A stretch of DNA of 64,000 nt. It comes from Platanthera guangdongensis (Eukaryota > Streptophyta > Magnoliopsida > Asparagales > Orchidaceae). The stretch lies in NCBI GenBank assembly GCA_039583875.1, contig CM077152.1, positions 18,029,059 to 18,093,058 on the forward strand, read 5' to 3'. The notes under the pieces are model-generated. The model was given only the letters and a program-made list of their open reading frames with translations. It was not told the DNA's origin and did not search any database. Made by a program: the position numbers and the translations under genes. This document shows, in pieces, positions 44,384 through 57,800 of the stretch (its first letter is position 1; each line of letters begins with the position of its first letter).

Positions 44384-45369
44384 TTCAACGACAACTTTTG
44401 ATTCTCCACCGTGAAACAAAGTAACTTAGCATGATTAAAATTGTTACTATCATAGGTTTGAAGCTATAGAATCTATTCTCAGCACTTGATCTCTGCAAAA
44501 TCCATGCACAAACTCTGACCGATTTCATAGGAATAATGCACATAAATCAATCATATCAGAGGAGATAATTATATGAAATCAAAGTCACCTTCAACAAATT
44601 AAATCAAAAACAACAATCTGTATAACATAGCATCAACATCCATACTCATCATGAAATAAATCATAAAAGTAGTTTGCATCCCCATCATAATCTGTTAGCC
44701 GACATACCAAGGAAAAATGATATCTTGTTGCAGTGGCAGTGTTTATCTCTTTTTTCTCCTATGTTACTATTCACTCCCTAAGCTCAGCTGACTTTAGAGA
44801 ATTTAAACTTAAGATTTACAGCTCGTGAGAATAATGAATCAAGGTCAAAGGAAGGTATTTCTAGATTTACAAAGTGTTGAGGCAAAGAAATGAATACTAA
44901 TTATACAATTTATAACACTATATATAATATAACCTACTAATTATTATAAACACTACAAAATATTACATAGGTTGTAGGGTTATCAGGACGTTGATATGCC
45001 TAGGCAAACTTGGACGGATCAGGCTACTATTTGGACCTAAATATCTCTTTCATTTTTTTGAACTCAACTAAATCTTTCCAAATTTGCTCCAATCAATAAG
45101 GTGAAATATTCAATTGGGCCAAGGAGAAACCACTATTGGACATATTGAAGACAACTAAAAATTTGAACGCAAAACATGAAACAAAATTTTTAAGTGGAGA
45201 GGTTAACTCACACTTTAGCTAATTTTATTAGCAATACTGTGGATGGATAAACATTTGGAGGGAAGTAATGGGAAAGAATTCAGATAAATACAGATCAAGG
45301 AAGATTGATCCTCGAGCAGGTTGTTCTGAATCCGATATTGTTGTTTGAAACTCTTCTTCATGAACAATC

Positions 45370-45799
45370 TGTTTACGTTCCCTAGATTGAAAGCGCGTGC
45401 TTCGGGGAAGAGGAGGGAAGTCCGCAACGGAGGGAAAGCGCTTGGAACGGGAGGAGCTATGGCGGCGGAAGGGGAGTCGCGAACTTCGATGCCGGCGGCG
45501 GGGAAGTCGCGGATGTCGCGGTGCGGAAGGCGCGGGCCGGCTTGCGGCTAGGGCAAACCGGCGGGATTTAGAGAACAGTAGAGAGAGAGAGAGAGAGAGC
45601 TAAAGAGAGAATTTAGAAAAGATAAAAATGAAAATACTCTTGCTTGTCTACCATCCATGTTTCACCCCACCGGGTATTAATAATCAATTGCTCCCTCCTT
45701 GGCTAGACACGGAGGATCAAAATACGCATTAATACTAAGCATAAAAATAGAAGTAGATAAAATGTCCGCGACATGCGCGACCATAGCGGGACCGTAACA
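45370..45799 (-). repeat. 3' LTR of gag-only element
   Basis: 430 bp. Starts 'TGTTACGGTCCCGCTATGG' on the minus strand directly after 'GTAAGGTGGGGA', a plausible polypurine tract. It shares the GA-rich tract and 'CGCGGATGTCGCGG' core with the 5' LTR, but differs by many substitutions, which implies an old insertion. Confidence 0.9.
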
Positions 45800-47157
45800 T
45801 CCCCACCTTACCTGACAACAAGCTTGCCCTCAAGCTTGGTTTGTAGTGACGGTCGGAGTCGGGTCTCCCGTGTCAGTGTCAGCGTCCCGTGCGGCAGCCG
45901 GGTCGTCCACCTCCAACCAGAAGAGGCGCTTGCAACGATGTCCGCGAAAGAATGGCTCGTCGCAGTTGTAACAGAGGCCCTTGGCGCGGCGGTCACTCGT
46001 CTCTTGTGGCAATAGTCGGCCAATGGCAGCAGGGCAGTCGGCGTCGCGTTTCGGGCCGAGGAGATTGACGGTGGTCGATGGCAGAGGGCGCAGATTACGC
46101 TTCTCGCAGACGCGAGCCAAGTTCATTGCAGTGGTTAGATATGCGGGTGCCTGAAATTCCATGTCCATGCGGAGGCGCTCATGAAGTCCTGTTGTGAAGA
46201 TGGACGCCTGTTGTGTCGGAAGAACGGAGGTCGTGCGGGACAGGTGGACTTGAAACTGCCCGAGGTACTCGTCGATCGGACCGGTCTACAGGAGGAAAAT
46301 GAGATCCCCCAAGGGATTTCTGTGAAGCGGTTGGCCGAAGCGGAGTGTGCAGTTTTCCTTGAAATCGTCCCAAGTTAGTAGTGATTTCTCTCGTTGCTGT
46401 TCGGAAAACCAAAGTTGCGCGGGGCCCAGCAAGTGGAAAATAGCAATATTGAGCCACTCTTCCCAAGGGGTGCGCTGGTGGGTTAAGAACTGCTCGCAAC
46501 AAGAGGGTCAGGCTAAGGGGTCTTCATGGTCGTCGAATATTGAAAAGTCCAGCCGTAAGTATCGTGGCATCCCATCGTTCTCGTGTCGCGGGGGAAAAAA
46601 TTCTGGCAGGGTTGGAGGAATCGGTGCCTCACTAAAGGAGCCTGTTGCTGGTTGGGCCGGTCGGTTAGCCGCTAGTTGGGTGGTGATTGCGACAATGAGA
46701 GTGTTGTTGTTATCCGTGAGGAGCTTGGCGAGAGACTTGAAAATTTGGGAGAGGGAGGGTTGGTCGGCCATTTCGTGCAGAGAAATTGGTGTGTGGTCGG
46801 CGCCGGAAGGGCTGAAGGAAGGAAGGATCGGTGGCTGGAGCAGCCTGGTATATGCGGCAAGGAGGAACGCCCGTCGATGGAGGATCCGAGGAGAATGGCC
46901 GCTAGAGGAGGATTTGTGAATCACAATAGAGGTGGGTACGGGGGCGGAACCGCTGGATGGCCGGTGGACGTCGGGGTTGGTTGGTTCTGTCAGGACGGCA
47001 GCTGCCATTTGCTGTACGGGGCAGATCGGCCCTTGGGGACGCAAAAATTCTTGGTCGGAGCGGCGGCGGGTACTGCGGCCGGCGGGGTCGTCGTGGTCGG
47101 TCACGGCAAGGGCGGAACTCGGAGGATCTGGAACGTTGACAGCGGGGAGGAAGGATC
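45800..47157 (-). CDS. Ty3-type Gag (one or more frame breaks)
   Basis: Forms the virus-like particle and binds RNA. On the minus strand: N-terminal 'MADQPSLSQIFKSLAKLLTD' (46508-47227 frame) followed by 'PRYLRLDFSIFDDHEDPLA', then after a frame change 'WLNIAIFHLLGPAQLWFSEQ' and 'WDDFKENCTLRFGQPL' (46180-46490), the classic Ty3 Gag core, then 'GLCYNCDEPFFRGHRCKRLF' (45830-46168), a C-x2-C-x7-H-x-C knuckle typical of plant Ty3 Gags. The frame ends at a stop just before the residual pol C-terminus at about 45810-45835. Frames shift at least twice, so the protein is not translatable as one piece. Confidence 0.85.
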
Positions 47158-47172
47158 TTCTTGATACCAAGT

Positions 47173-47597
47173 TGTTATGTGTCATAGATTGAGAGCGCGT
47201 GCTCCGGGGAAGAGGAGGGAAGTCCACGACGGAGGAGGGAAACCACTTGGAACCGGGAGGAGCTATGGCGGCGGAATGTGAAGGTCGCGACCTGCGATGT
47301 CGCGGCGGGAAAGTCGCGGATGTCGCGATGTGGAAGGCGCGGGTCGGCTTGCGGCTAGGGCAACCGGGCGGGATTTAGAGAACGGTAGAGAGAGAGAGAA
47401 CAAAAAAGAGGGTTTAGAAAAGATAAAAATGAAAATACTCTTGCTTGTCTATCATCGTTCACCCCATTGGGTATTAATAGTCAATTGCCCCTTCCTTGGA
47501 CTTAGACACGGAGGCTCAAAATACGCATAATATTAAACATAAAAATAGAAGTAGATAAAATGTCCGCGACATGCGCGACCCAGACGGGACCGTAACA
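47173..47597 (-). repeat. 5' LTR of gag-only element
   Basis: 425 bp, in direct orientation with 45370-45799. On the minus strand it ends 'CTATGACACATAACA' followed by 'ACTTGGTATCAAG'. The 47603-48677 stretch to the right is AT-rich; I find no gene or repeat boundary in it. Confidence 0.9.
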
Positions 47598-48677
47598 CAA
47601 TCCTTTGTCATTACTTGGATCTAAAGCATGATGAGTTTTTTCTCCTTACCCCACAAAAAATTCACAAAATAATATAAAAATAGGCAGGCAGCCAGGGGGA
47701 CACAATTTTATCGGGAACGCCGGAAGTCATGAAAGGCTAAAATATAGGTTTCAAGGGCATGTACAAGGTTTTCAAGGTGAAGATGGAAAGGTAGTTTAAA
47801 AACAGATATTAAATGGAGTAAATAAAGTGAAGAGAGTTCGGAATAACAAGCCACGGAGTGAAATAGATGGCCAAAAGTGAAATTGAGGAAAAAGAATCAA
47901 TCAAATGCAATAACCCACTGTATATCCTATGACCATATAATGCCTTAAATTACTCATAATACAAAAAAAAGACTCAAATAAAAAGAACATAAAAGTATTT
48001 CTTTTATGGACCAATGATATTCAGATGCCTTGCTTCAATTGTTCTCCTCGGTTTTAAGAACTCAGCTTAGCCGACAACTCATACTCTTTATCCACTCATC
48101 CTCAAGCCCCTTGCTCATAGATAGGACTTATGGGGTGCATTGCCATATCTATGCTTATCCAATAGCTCAGAAGCTCTGTCCCCTCAGCAACAAGACATCC
48201 TTAGCGTACTTCCCACCTTGGCTTCATGCACTATTTTTGGAGAACATCTAGAACGCTTTGGCCTGGAATCTCTTGTTCAACTTAAACCCTGTGTAATTAT
48301 AAAACAACCCCTCTCAACTCCCAAAAGACGACTGACAAAAGAGAATGAAGGCTACATGCCCAAGGGAAATTTTTTTCAAAGGTTACAAAAACCATCAAGA
48401 GATTAATGAAAATATTACAAGAGATATGGATAGGAAATTTACTACAGAGATTCAATTTTTTTCTATAGAATGTCAAACTTTAAAAGTTACCAACTATTAC
48501 AAGTAACATAAAATAAGATATCGCCAAATTCATGTTTTGCAAAGGTAATGCTTGTAGTCGAAATATTCCTTGCGATGGAATAAACAAGATAAGTTGGGTG
48601 TGTGACAACACAAATGTTTCATGCAGGGTTGACACCTTCTTTGGAGATCCTTTACTAAAGTATTGCAGACTCTTTAA

Positions 48678-48883
48678 GGCTTCATTTGGCGCTCTGTTTT
48701 CGCCGGGCGTTTGGAGCAAATGCCGCCGGACGGCGTTTGCTCAGTCTGGACCCGCCGCACCGTGAAGAACGGAGCGAAAATCTCCGTCTGGAGCAGCTCC
48801 CCCCCCCCCCCCCCCCCCCTCCAGTTCGAACCCTCCGTCTGGACCCACCAGCTCGTCCTGCCACCGCCGAATCAAACGAAGAC
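48678..48883. mobile_element. Tourist-like MITE with poly-C tract, 206 bp
   Basis: Ends 'GGCTTCATTTGGCG' and 'CGAATCAAACGAAGAC', flanked by TAA (48675-48677 and 48884-48886). Contains 'GGAGCAAATGCCGCCGG' and its partner, the same palindrome as in 16340-16558, and a C20 run at about 48800-48819. The C run makes an apparent proline-rich ORF. Confidence 0.8.
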
Positions 48884-48930
48884 TAAGAATCCTTTTACCA
48901 AGAGGGAAAGAGCAAAAAGAGGAGAGCACA

Positions 48931-50939
48931 TTTACTAGAAGTAGTGACGCAACACGTCGGTGGAGTTGCTGGAGAATGACCGGAGGCGGGGATGACGGAG
49001 GATACTACAGTGTCAGAACCGTGGCTGTCTAGGCGGGGTGTGCTTAGAGAGAGAGAGATCACAATCTCATACAAGACAAGAAAATAGATTAACTTCTTCA
49101 ATGGATTCATTGGACACAACACTTACCTTTAAATAGGCTACAAGACCTATAATGACAATCACTAACTATTAACTAATAATATCTTAATGACTTGACATTT
49201 AATACCTAAAAAATAATTGGACTTGAATAAAAGATGACTGGCCGCGACACCCCAAACAACAGCTAGACTCGATACAAATAAAAAGACATGTTACGTCATT
49301 TATAAAATGACATTTAGGGCGGCTATCCTATGCCCATAACATACCATCCCTCCTTTTTCGAGAGCTTATCCTCAAGCTCCGAACCATAGTAAATACTTTT
49401 GGGGAGGGAAGTTGTGACTGGGCAGTGGGTGCTTGAAACTCTCCCCAAAACAATGTTTTGTAGCAGTGTCTTGTCAAAAAGATGTTGGTGTACCTGATGA
49501 GATGAAGGGTGGTGAATAATTCGCACATGCTCGATGACTATTCCGAACCATATCGTTTTGCATGCGTGCAAGACGAGAGTGACCAACCATTTTCGAACAA
49601 TCGATGTATGGGGAAGTGTCCTTTTGAATGTTAACAACAATAGGTGACAGTTGATGGAGGGCTGCTATATTGGACTGAATATCAACAGATGACACCTGAT
49701 CGGTTAAGGGCGCCGGTCGTGCGTGAGCAGTAGTTTACTTTTGTATGCATGGATCATTTTGTTGAGTTTGGCAATGATGGAGGTGTATGGGAGTTTTGAG
49801 TTATGAGCGAGCATAGTGGCCTCCGAATCGTTTTGTCTAGATGCTTCAGATGTTATTTGTTAGAATACAAATATAATTAATTAACTATCAAATAAGTTAT
49901 TAATTATATATATATATATGAGAAATTAACGAAGTAATAATTAGTTAACCATGTCATTGATTAATCAGTTAAATAAATTCAGCAATGGTTTTGGAGGCAG
50001 TTGGCTAAAAAGAATACACGGGCCCCAAAATAAAGTGGCATAGGGCTCGATGGGGTCTCGGTTGCTGGGCTCGATGGGGTCTCGGTTGCTGGGCTCGATG
50101 AGCTGTGGCGGGGGGCTCGAGCAGCGTGTGCCAGTGGGAACAGAAAGCAGGGTCCTGTAGCATCGTAGCTGGGGCTGCTTGTTCTGGCTACGACATACGC
50201 TATCTTTGTGGGTCGTCGCGGCAAAGAAATGTTGTGTCGTGTGATGAAATCAACGCGGTGAGAGTTTGTTAGCATCCATCGCGTGTCGACAAAAAAAGTA
50301 GTTTGCAGATCGACGAGGACGTAGATCGACGATGCTTGACGATGATGACGACGTTCCTGAATCTGCAGGTTGTCGGTTTTTTTCCTCCGAAGGGGTTGCT
50401 CAGCCTTAGCCTTCTTGTTGGTGGTGGTGGTGGTCGTCTCATAATACCGGAGTGGGAAAGAATTAGGCCCTTTGTCGGCAGTGGAATGCGGAGGGAAAGT
50501 TGAGAACATCGGTAGCTCTAATGCCAAGTTGTTAGCCTTGTTGTAAGCCTGTAACATGCCAGTATAGTTGCCATAGGATGGCCGGAGGTAAGGATGACTA
50601 AGGCGGAGGATATTGCATAGTTGTAACGTGGCTGCCTCGGCAGGTTGTGCTCTGAGAGAGAGAGAGTGCTACCGCAATCTCATACAGGACAAGAAAATAG
50701 ATTTGCTTCTTCGATGGATTCATTCCACACAATACTTTCCTTTAAATAGGCTACAAGACCCATAATAACAACTACCAACTCTTTACTAATAACAACATCA
50801 TAATGAGTCAACATTTAATACCGGCTAAAAGATATCCGGGCGCGATGCCCCAAACGACAACTAGGCTCGATACATATAAAAAGACGTGGTACTATATTAA
50901 TAAAATAATAGTTAGGGCGACTAGCCTATGCCCATAACA
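48931..50939 (-). mobile_element. Small Ty3-type LTR element, internally deleted
   Basis: LTR copies at about 48931-49341 and 50530-50939 (start TGTTATGGGCATAGG on the minus strand). The PBS-like 'TTGGCATTAGAGC' is on the minus strand next to the 5' LTR (plus 50516-50528). The 3' end encodes 'GSELEDKLSKKEGW' next to the 3' LTR, the characteristic Ty3 pol C-terminus that precedes the LTR, as in 45370-47597. Only about 1.2 kb lies between the LTRs. The N-terminal part (49979-50557 frame) is low-complexity and not recognisable. No clear TSD; the left LTR boundary is uncertain. Confidence 0.65.
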
Positions 50940-53756
50940 TAATGTTTCCACGAAATGCGCAGTAAATACCCTTTTCAAATAGAACAACAATTAGACTAAT
51001 TTGTACGAATTTAGATTCCAAACAATATGTTCATTCACCGAATAAACATCAAAGAGTAGTAATAACTTCTAATTAGAAGTTACAGGACTAATTTGGGTCC
51101 GGAAAGATGGTAAGAGGCTGATTTGGGGGCTGGTTTGCCCCAAAACTCCAAATCCCACTGTGAATTCTGAGTTATGCCACTAATTTTTGCAGTAATTAGG
51201 AGTATCCAAGTGAATTTGGGACTAATGGTGGTGGGAAGGCGATGGAGCAGAGGGAATTATGTGGGGATGCAGGGAGAGTGACTGTATGGGGACAGGAATG
51301 TGATTACGATGGTTGGATTGGGTGTGGGAGGCGCATCTGGCGGCAGTTATAGGAGACTGTTGCAGTAATCCTGGGAAGAACAGCCGGTTGGTTATGGCAA
51401 ACACCTGGATTCGGAGATGGAAAGCCGATTGGCTGGTAGAGAAGTAGAATTGTAGGTTGCTGGGGGTTGGGCGTGACTGAAACCAGGGCTTGTCGGCCGT
51501 AGAGTTAAGAACCATAAACAGTGGCTAGAAGTAGTGAAGAGCGGGTGTCAACTTTTTTACAGGGAAGAACTGAGAGGTGTCGTCTAAGTCAGGAAAAGGG
51601 TGGGGGAGTTCATGTATGGTCTGGAATGCAGGGGAAAGTCAATAACTACCTGGTAGTGGTCGGTTACAGCAGTTATAAGTTCATTTTTGTGGAATTGCTT
51701 GATAGTTACAAGTAGTGGGAGGGAGTTATGGTTGCTTTGTGGGGGTGGGGAGGTAGTCATGATTATTGGGATGGTGGGAAAAGGTAGTTATCTTGGGTTT
51801 GGCATCAGGAGTTCACGGAGTCGGCACCGCGGAGTCATCACATGAGCTCAAAATTTCTCTTCAAATTCTTCTATTTATAGACTTAGAACCCACTACGGAC
51901 GACCAAGATCGCCTGGAGCATAAATTCATTAGTTTTACGAAATAAAAATACAAAAAATTAGGTTAGTTGGTTGGTGTGTTGGGAATGGGAGAGTGTTGTC
52001 TTGACTCGTGACGGGATCTTACGGCTTAATGGCTTGAATTTCAGTTTTGAGTTATGAGAGGAGTTAAGGCCTGCTAGTGAAGGGAGTCGGCCTGACTCGG
52101 TCTAAGCGGAGGTGGATTTTATGGCTTTTAGATCAAGCAGATGTTGAGTTGGTTCACTTAGTTTGGATAAAAGGGGGACTTGGTAGAATAGTTCAGGGAT
52201 GATGCTATATGGAGTGTGAATGGTCAAAAAAGGGGCCTAAGGTTGGGTCAAAAAATAGTTGGTGAGGCTAGTCAAGCTCAAAATGAAGTTGAAATACATT
52301 GACTCGTGACATATATGAGTGACTCATATATAAGTCAAACACAGAAATTTGACTATACATTGAATCATGATTCAGGATAATAATGAAGAACATAAAATAA
52401 GACATTACTCAGTTAACAAAATACATAAGCCATAAACTCCATCAACGTGATAACATGTCCATCAAGTAACACATTTACTTCAAAAATTCCAAAGTCTTGT
52501 CACAACATGTGAAGAGGATAAGAACAAGTTGCTAAGATTCATCCTTGCACTTCTTGTAGAGGTATAAGCTTCACCAATGAACTAAATGGCTCGAGTGCTT
52601 CCAACAATTGTGGAACACCTTTAGTAGTAGTTGATGCGATTTTTAATTAATAGCTGAAGCGATGGCCCAAGGAACTTGCATGTTGGTACTTTATATATTT
52701 CAGGAAACTCCCCCCTCAATGTTTACATTTCATAACATATATGCACAAAAGTGTGTGTGCACGCGCCCCAACTATGAATTAAATATTTGTCATAATTCAC
52801 TATTCTAAAAGAATATCACACTGAAAAACATGATTATCTACTCTCCTTATAACATTCTGAATACAATGGTTTCAACCGACAAAGCTTCCACTAATAATAC
52901 ATTTTGGGTGCAACACGGGCTCTATGCAAGTATGCAAAAGGAACAAATCCATTGACGGGGGTGAGCACAAGGACCAGCCTGGGTTGTGGGAATACCCGCC
53001 GAAGTGCATATGGGAGTCCATCTTTGCCCCTTCTCAGCCCACCGCCACCAAAGCTGCTTGACCGGGACGGTTACTGTGACGAAGCCACCGGCCTTTGCAA
53101 AGCAAATTAATCTGTCAACTCTCAAATTTAAATTATGTTACAAAGGATTATTTGTCAGCAATTTTCCTGACGCGCTTCTCCCCCAAAGTCTTTTTTTTAA
53201 AAAAAAAACAAAACAAATTAATTTCCTCATTTCACATCAAATATTTGGGCAATTAAAGCCAGGAATACTGTGCCTGGTAGGAGGAATTTTTGGGTCGACT
53301 CCCGGTTCGAATCTGCCGTTGAAAGGCATGTGAGGCCCATGTATTTTGAGTCTGACATACATTTTTGCACGGGACCCATGCATTCACGCTTTCTTTGGTT
53401 CCGGTTCCATCCGGACCCAAAAATTCCGCGCCTGGTAGGGATGGGCATTTATGGTCCAGGCCCAGACCTACCAGGGTCTGTCCTGATCCGGGCTTTGACT
53501 TTTGCTGAAAGTTGAGCGGCATTTGTCCACCATGCTGGATACATGGGCCTGACTCATGGTAGCATAGTATGTAATAGTTTGGGATGGAAATTTAGCTTGA
53601 TTGATGGCCTACTTGCGTCAGTACTAATATAAATTTTAAAGCCTTGAAGAAAGATGAATTTTGGAAATTTTGTAAAAAATTAATTCAATATGCACTGCCA
53701 AAGAGCTCAACGTACTATCATAACGCATATCATACATGGCATGTCATCAATTTTAA
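50940..53756. other. Unresolved intergenic DNA
   Basis: Short frames only. A minus-strand TATA-like 'GTCTATAAATAGAAG' lies near 51885 and would fit a solo LTR around 51800-52300, but ends are not defined. At 53276-53430 'AGGAATTTTTGGGTC' and 'GACCCAAAAATTCC' form an inverted repeat around a B-box-like 'CCGGTTCGAATCTG', a pattern consistent with a decayed tRNA-derived repeat. 52900-53110 has moderate GC and open frames on both strands without recognisable domains. Confidence 0.4.
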
Positions 53757-54208
53757 GGGTTACCCCTGGTGGGCGACTGCACTCTCTGGCGGCTGGAATC
53801 TCTATTCAGCCGTCAGAGCTGTTTTCTTGTGTTTGGACAGCTCCCTGTGAAGAGCTTTTCAAAGGGAATCTGGAGCTGTTTTGATTTGCAGCTTTTCAGA
53901 AATCCCCCCCCCCCAGACTTCTTCTCTTGTCAATAGTATGCTTAATCACAGGTTTTGGAAATCTATGGAATTTTTTCTTCAGTTGGAACATGTGATTGAT
54001 GACGGCCTTGTCGTCCGAGTGACGGCCTTCCTCCGGCGATTCCGAAAAAAATGACGTCAAGCTTCCTTTCGAGCGCAATTCTGCACAGAATACCCAAACA
54101 CTCAATATGCACTGCCAAAATCTATTTAAAACAGCTCCACAGGTTATCATTTTTTTAACGCAATATCATACCGGCGAGCTCCTGTCCGCCAGAGCTCCCA
54201 AACAGAGT
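53757..54208. mobile_element. Tourist/PIF-like MITE, ~452 bp, diverged copy
   Basis: Same family as 14776-15220 ('CTCTGGCGGCTGGAA', 'ACAGCTCCCTGTGAAGAGCT', 'ACGGCCTTCCTCCGGCGATT', ending 'CCCAAACAGAGT'). TAA flanks it (53754-53756 and 54209-54211). The left terminus is degenerate. It lies about 630 bp past the stop codon of the U1-70K gene. Confidence 0.75.
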
Positions 54209-54839
54209 TAAGAAATAAAGAAAAATAGATGGGCGCAACATAGACGCAATAAAGAAAAATGAGGAGCGAAATAAGTTGGCGCATCAAATAATATGCATCA
54301 TTCAACTGTGAAACAACAATGAACAACAAAACAAAAATCAACAATGACAGGCGAATAGAGATAAAAGTATATAAAGCCAGGTATGACCACCACCCATAAA
54401 TAATTTGCAATATTCATAAGCAGGTCAAGAGAGGTGGACAAAGGACTTGCAACCCAAAAAAAACAACTGCCATCACAAATGCCACCATGCTTGAACATAC
54501 AACAAATAGCAGTGACTACACATAACAAAAGATCACAAAACTGGCATATTATTATCACAAAACTTCAATACCAGCCCACCACACCGAAACATTTCTATTT
54601 CAACAGAATAACCCAGTAATTAGCTTTATCACCTCCATAGTAAGTAGCCCTGCCAAATCCCAAGTCCATAGGAAACAGCTTTATCACCTCCATGGGAAGT
54701 AGTGGAGGCAGCAAGCTGAAACAGAATGAAGGCGGCAGGAAAAAGAAGGGGCGAAACATGGTTAACGTAGTTTCTCTTTCAAATGGAAAACAGGTAGGGG
54801 GAGCACGAATACTCACAAAGCCGCACGGATCTCGCACAG

Positions 54840-57800
54840 CTAGCGGGAGAGGGACCTTTCAGAGCGGTGGTACTCGTAGGCATGGTCTCTCGGTGCCTCC
54901 CCCTCCTCAGGTGGTTCGGACTCTGCACGGCTTTGGTAACTGCCTCCAACTTCCTTGCCATAAAGCTCGGGCTCATGATGATCATACTGCTGCTCCTCTT
55001 CCTCTTGGTAGTACTTCCCCCCATGCTCACCTTCGTGGCCATGCTTGCCTGAACTCAAGTAATAATCCCGACCCCATTTATTTGGGCCAAAATGATCAGC
55101 TTCCCTCGACTTGATAGCTCCCTGATGATCCCGGTCGTGCACGACCTCCATGTGATCGTACTCAACATCTCTTTCTTGGGTATGGCCACGATCCCTCTCG
55201 TGGCTAGCGCGCCCGTAATCTCTATCCCGCTCTCTCTCGCGCACCCGGTCCCTCTCGCGATCGCGGTCACGAGGGCGCTCTTGCTCACGGCCATAGTCTC
55301 TATCCCGCTCTCGATCGCGAACTCGGTCGCGTCCGTGGTCCCTTTCTCTGTTCCTGTCGCGGTCTCTGTGGTGATGCCTCTCTTCCCGGAGCTCCCTATC
55401 TCGTATCCTGTCATCCCGGGGTTCCCTGTCCCGCATCCTCTCATGGGAGCGCTCGCGCACTTTCTCCAGGCGTTCCCTATCTCGGGGCCTATCACGGGAC
55501 TTTTCTCTTTCCCTGAATCAAAGGAAATCAAGGCCTGATGTAATAGCAACAAACACTTGGTTGCTTTAAAGCTAAATATGACCAATTTTGTTGCATGTAG
55601 TTACAAATTAATTAAGAAATGCAAGGATGCAGCTAGACATACCGCTCAACAACGTGTCTTTCTTCCCGAGCTCTAGGTTCTTCTGATCTGGGACGACCTG
55701 ATGCTGCCTGTGGTTGGTCCCTGTTTCAATTTCACAAAAAGTGCATATAATGGATGAGGTTATTCTTTTTTTTGTTTTAATTTTTCAGGTAAAAAAATTT
55801 AACCAGCATGCAATGCATTAATCATAAGCTATGTATGCAGCATGAAGATGGTAATGAGATTCTAAATATTATGATTTGTACACTCGCCAGACATGCTGGG
55901 AGCATGCAATAATGAAATAAATAATGATGGTCGTTTCAGTATATAATGACACCTCTAATGCATATACAATGGCTGTAGTCCTACATAAAAATTTGGTTGA
56001 TTTTACCAACCTCCATTCCCAGTAACTAGACATGGTTAAAAATCAAACTTACAAATGAAAATTATTCACACTTTTTCAATATGAACAAACAAGTAAAATA
56101 ACCGACAAAAAACAGCAAAAAATCAATTGCATGAGTATTCAAACACTAATTAATGTCGTTTAGAAATAAAAACTACCAGAGGACTATTTACCTTCCAGAA
56201 TGCTTCTGGTTAACTTCTTCGCCTCCAACCCTTGTAGATCCAAGACCACCACCCAATCTCCTAGGCCGCCAATTAGGAACAGTTCTACCACGCTCAACAT
56301 CAACCAATACCCTCCTATTATCAAGCTTCCTACCATCAGCTTGCTTGTAAGCAGCTGCAAAATATCAACGTCCAGCACATAAATAATAAACAATGTATCA
56401 TCAAAAAAAGGAAAAAGATGAGATCATAACATACATTTCATATCCCGTGTATGAATATACTCGATGAAGGCATATCCTCTAGGTTTATTCGTCTCCTTGT
56501 CCGTAACCAGACGAACCTGAAAAAAAACAGAAGAAAAGATGATATCAAATATCTGCATCAAAAATATAGAATCGCTAGTACATGTGTTTTGACTCATCGG
56601 TTTGCACATCTCTAATTTTGTTCCGAATACTAAAACCTAAATAGCACGACAGACAGGCAGCAAGCCTTGCTAGCCGTGCTCACCTTCAGAGGTGTGCTGC
56701 TGCGCCACGCGAGATGCACCGCCACCTTATCAATTGGGTTGGAAGATATATCCATGTTCGAGATCGTTTTTGCCAGATGTTGATATATATATATCCCCCT
56801 TACCAGGGTAGTTTAAAATTAAAAAATAGTACAGTTTTAGAAAGATACCATGACATCTTCAGAATCAAGGAACTTGACTTCTCTAATCAAAAAATAAATT
56901 GTAAGTTGCAGGAGAAAATGGTTGCAAAGAGCACAAAAAATATATAGAAGGAAATCTGCTAATACCCCCTTGAAATATACCTATCCAGGATGGGATCTGA
57001 AATCAAGAAGAGGGTGGTCATTTGTTCAACCTTTGAATGTGAAGATTGCCTCAAAATTGCAGCACTAAAGACGGGCCCAAAATGATAATTGCAAATAACC
57101 ACACAAATTTCTTACCCACACAAATTCCTTTCACCATTTCTGATATCTTTTAAATGAAATCACTTTTCATGATCGCAATGATAGGGCCAATATATGTAGA
57201 ACATTAGAATAGAGGTACACTAATTAGATGTTAACGCTAATGAGAGCATACCCGTATACCTTCTACGGAAATTTGGCATAGAACAAGCCCCACTGAATCG
57301 GCATCGAACAAAGCCCTAAAACAACCTCCATGGACAGAAATATTTTGATACAAAACACATGTATTTCCTCAGATTTTACCTGATTGCTTACCCAGAAACC
57401 TTTACCGACAATAAAATGTTTTATCAACGCCAAATTTTATCAACGCCAAATTGTTTATTCGGAGAAAGATATAGATTAGAGATCAAATTAACCTGCCATG
57501 ATTCCTTAGTTCTCTGTTAGAGAATAACTTTTGAATATCATCCTCTGACAACCACCTTAACAAAAATCCAACTACGGTGAAAGTAGACAGGTGGCTCAGA
57601 GCAGAATCAATACGAAGCATATCTCAAAATACCTTTAACCGAAATGTTGAGCAGCTAAAGGAAACTGAAGTTTTTCTTGCCAAGTGAAGAGGGGCATTTA
57701 CAGTTAATGCATAGCTCAAAAAATTAAGAAGTTCACATGCACAAAACCGCACTTTCGATTGAGATTCAAGGAAGATAATAAAAGCCAATAAGGCTTGGCC

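Larger units (their letters stand above)
45370..47597 (-). mobile_element. Complete gag-only Ty3-type LTR retrotransposon, 2228 bp
   Basis: Both LTRs (45370-45799 and 47173-47597) begin TGTTACGGTCCCG and end with a ..AACA on the minus strand. A perfect 5-bp target duplication CAATC flanks the element (45365-45369 and 47598-47602). The PBS 'TTGGTATCAAG' follows the 5' LTR (plus 47160-47171). Between PBS and 3' LTR there is only gag, then a few codons matching the end of pol ('TKLEGKLVVR' and stop), so protease, RT, RNase H and integrase are absent. It would need proteins from another element to move. Confidence 0.9.

Noticed and set aside
46676..47192. Plus-strand ORFs of 60-160 codons
   Set aside because: Antisense shadows of the minus-strand Ty3 Gag.
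52904..53125. Overlapping ORFs on both strands with moderate GC
   Set aside because: Neither product is recognisable, and there is no splice or promoter evidence.
55055..55585. Long ORFs in other frames and on the plus strand (also 55092-55538)
   Set aside because: They are shadows of the RD/RE-rich last exon of U1-70K, whose low-complexity codons leave several frames open.
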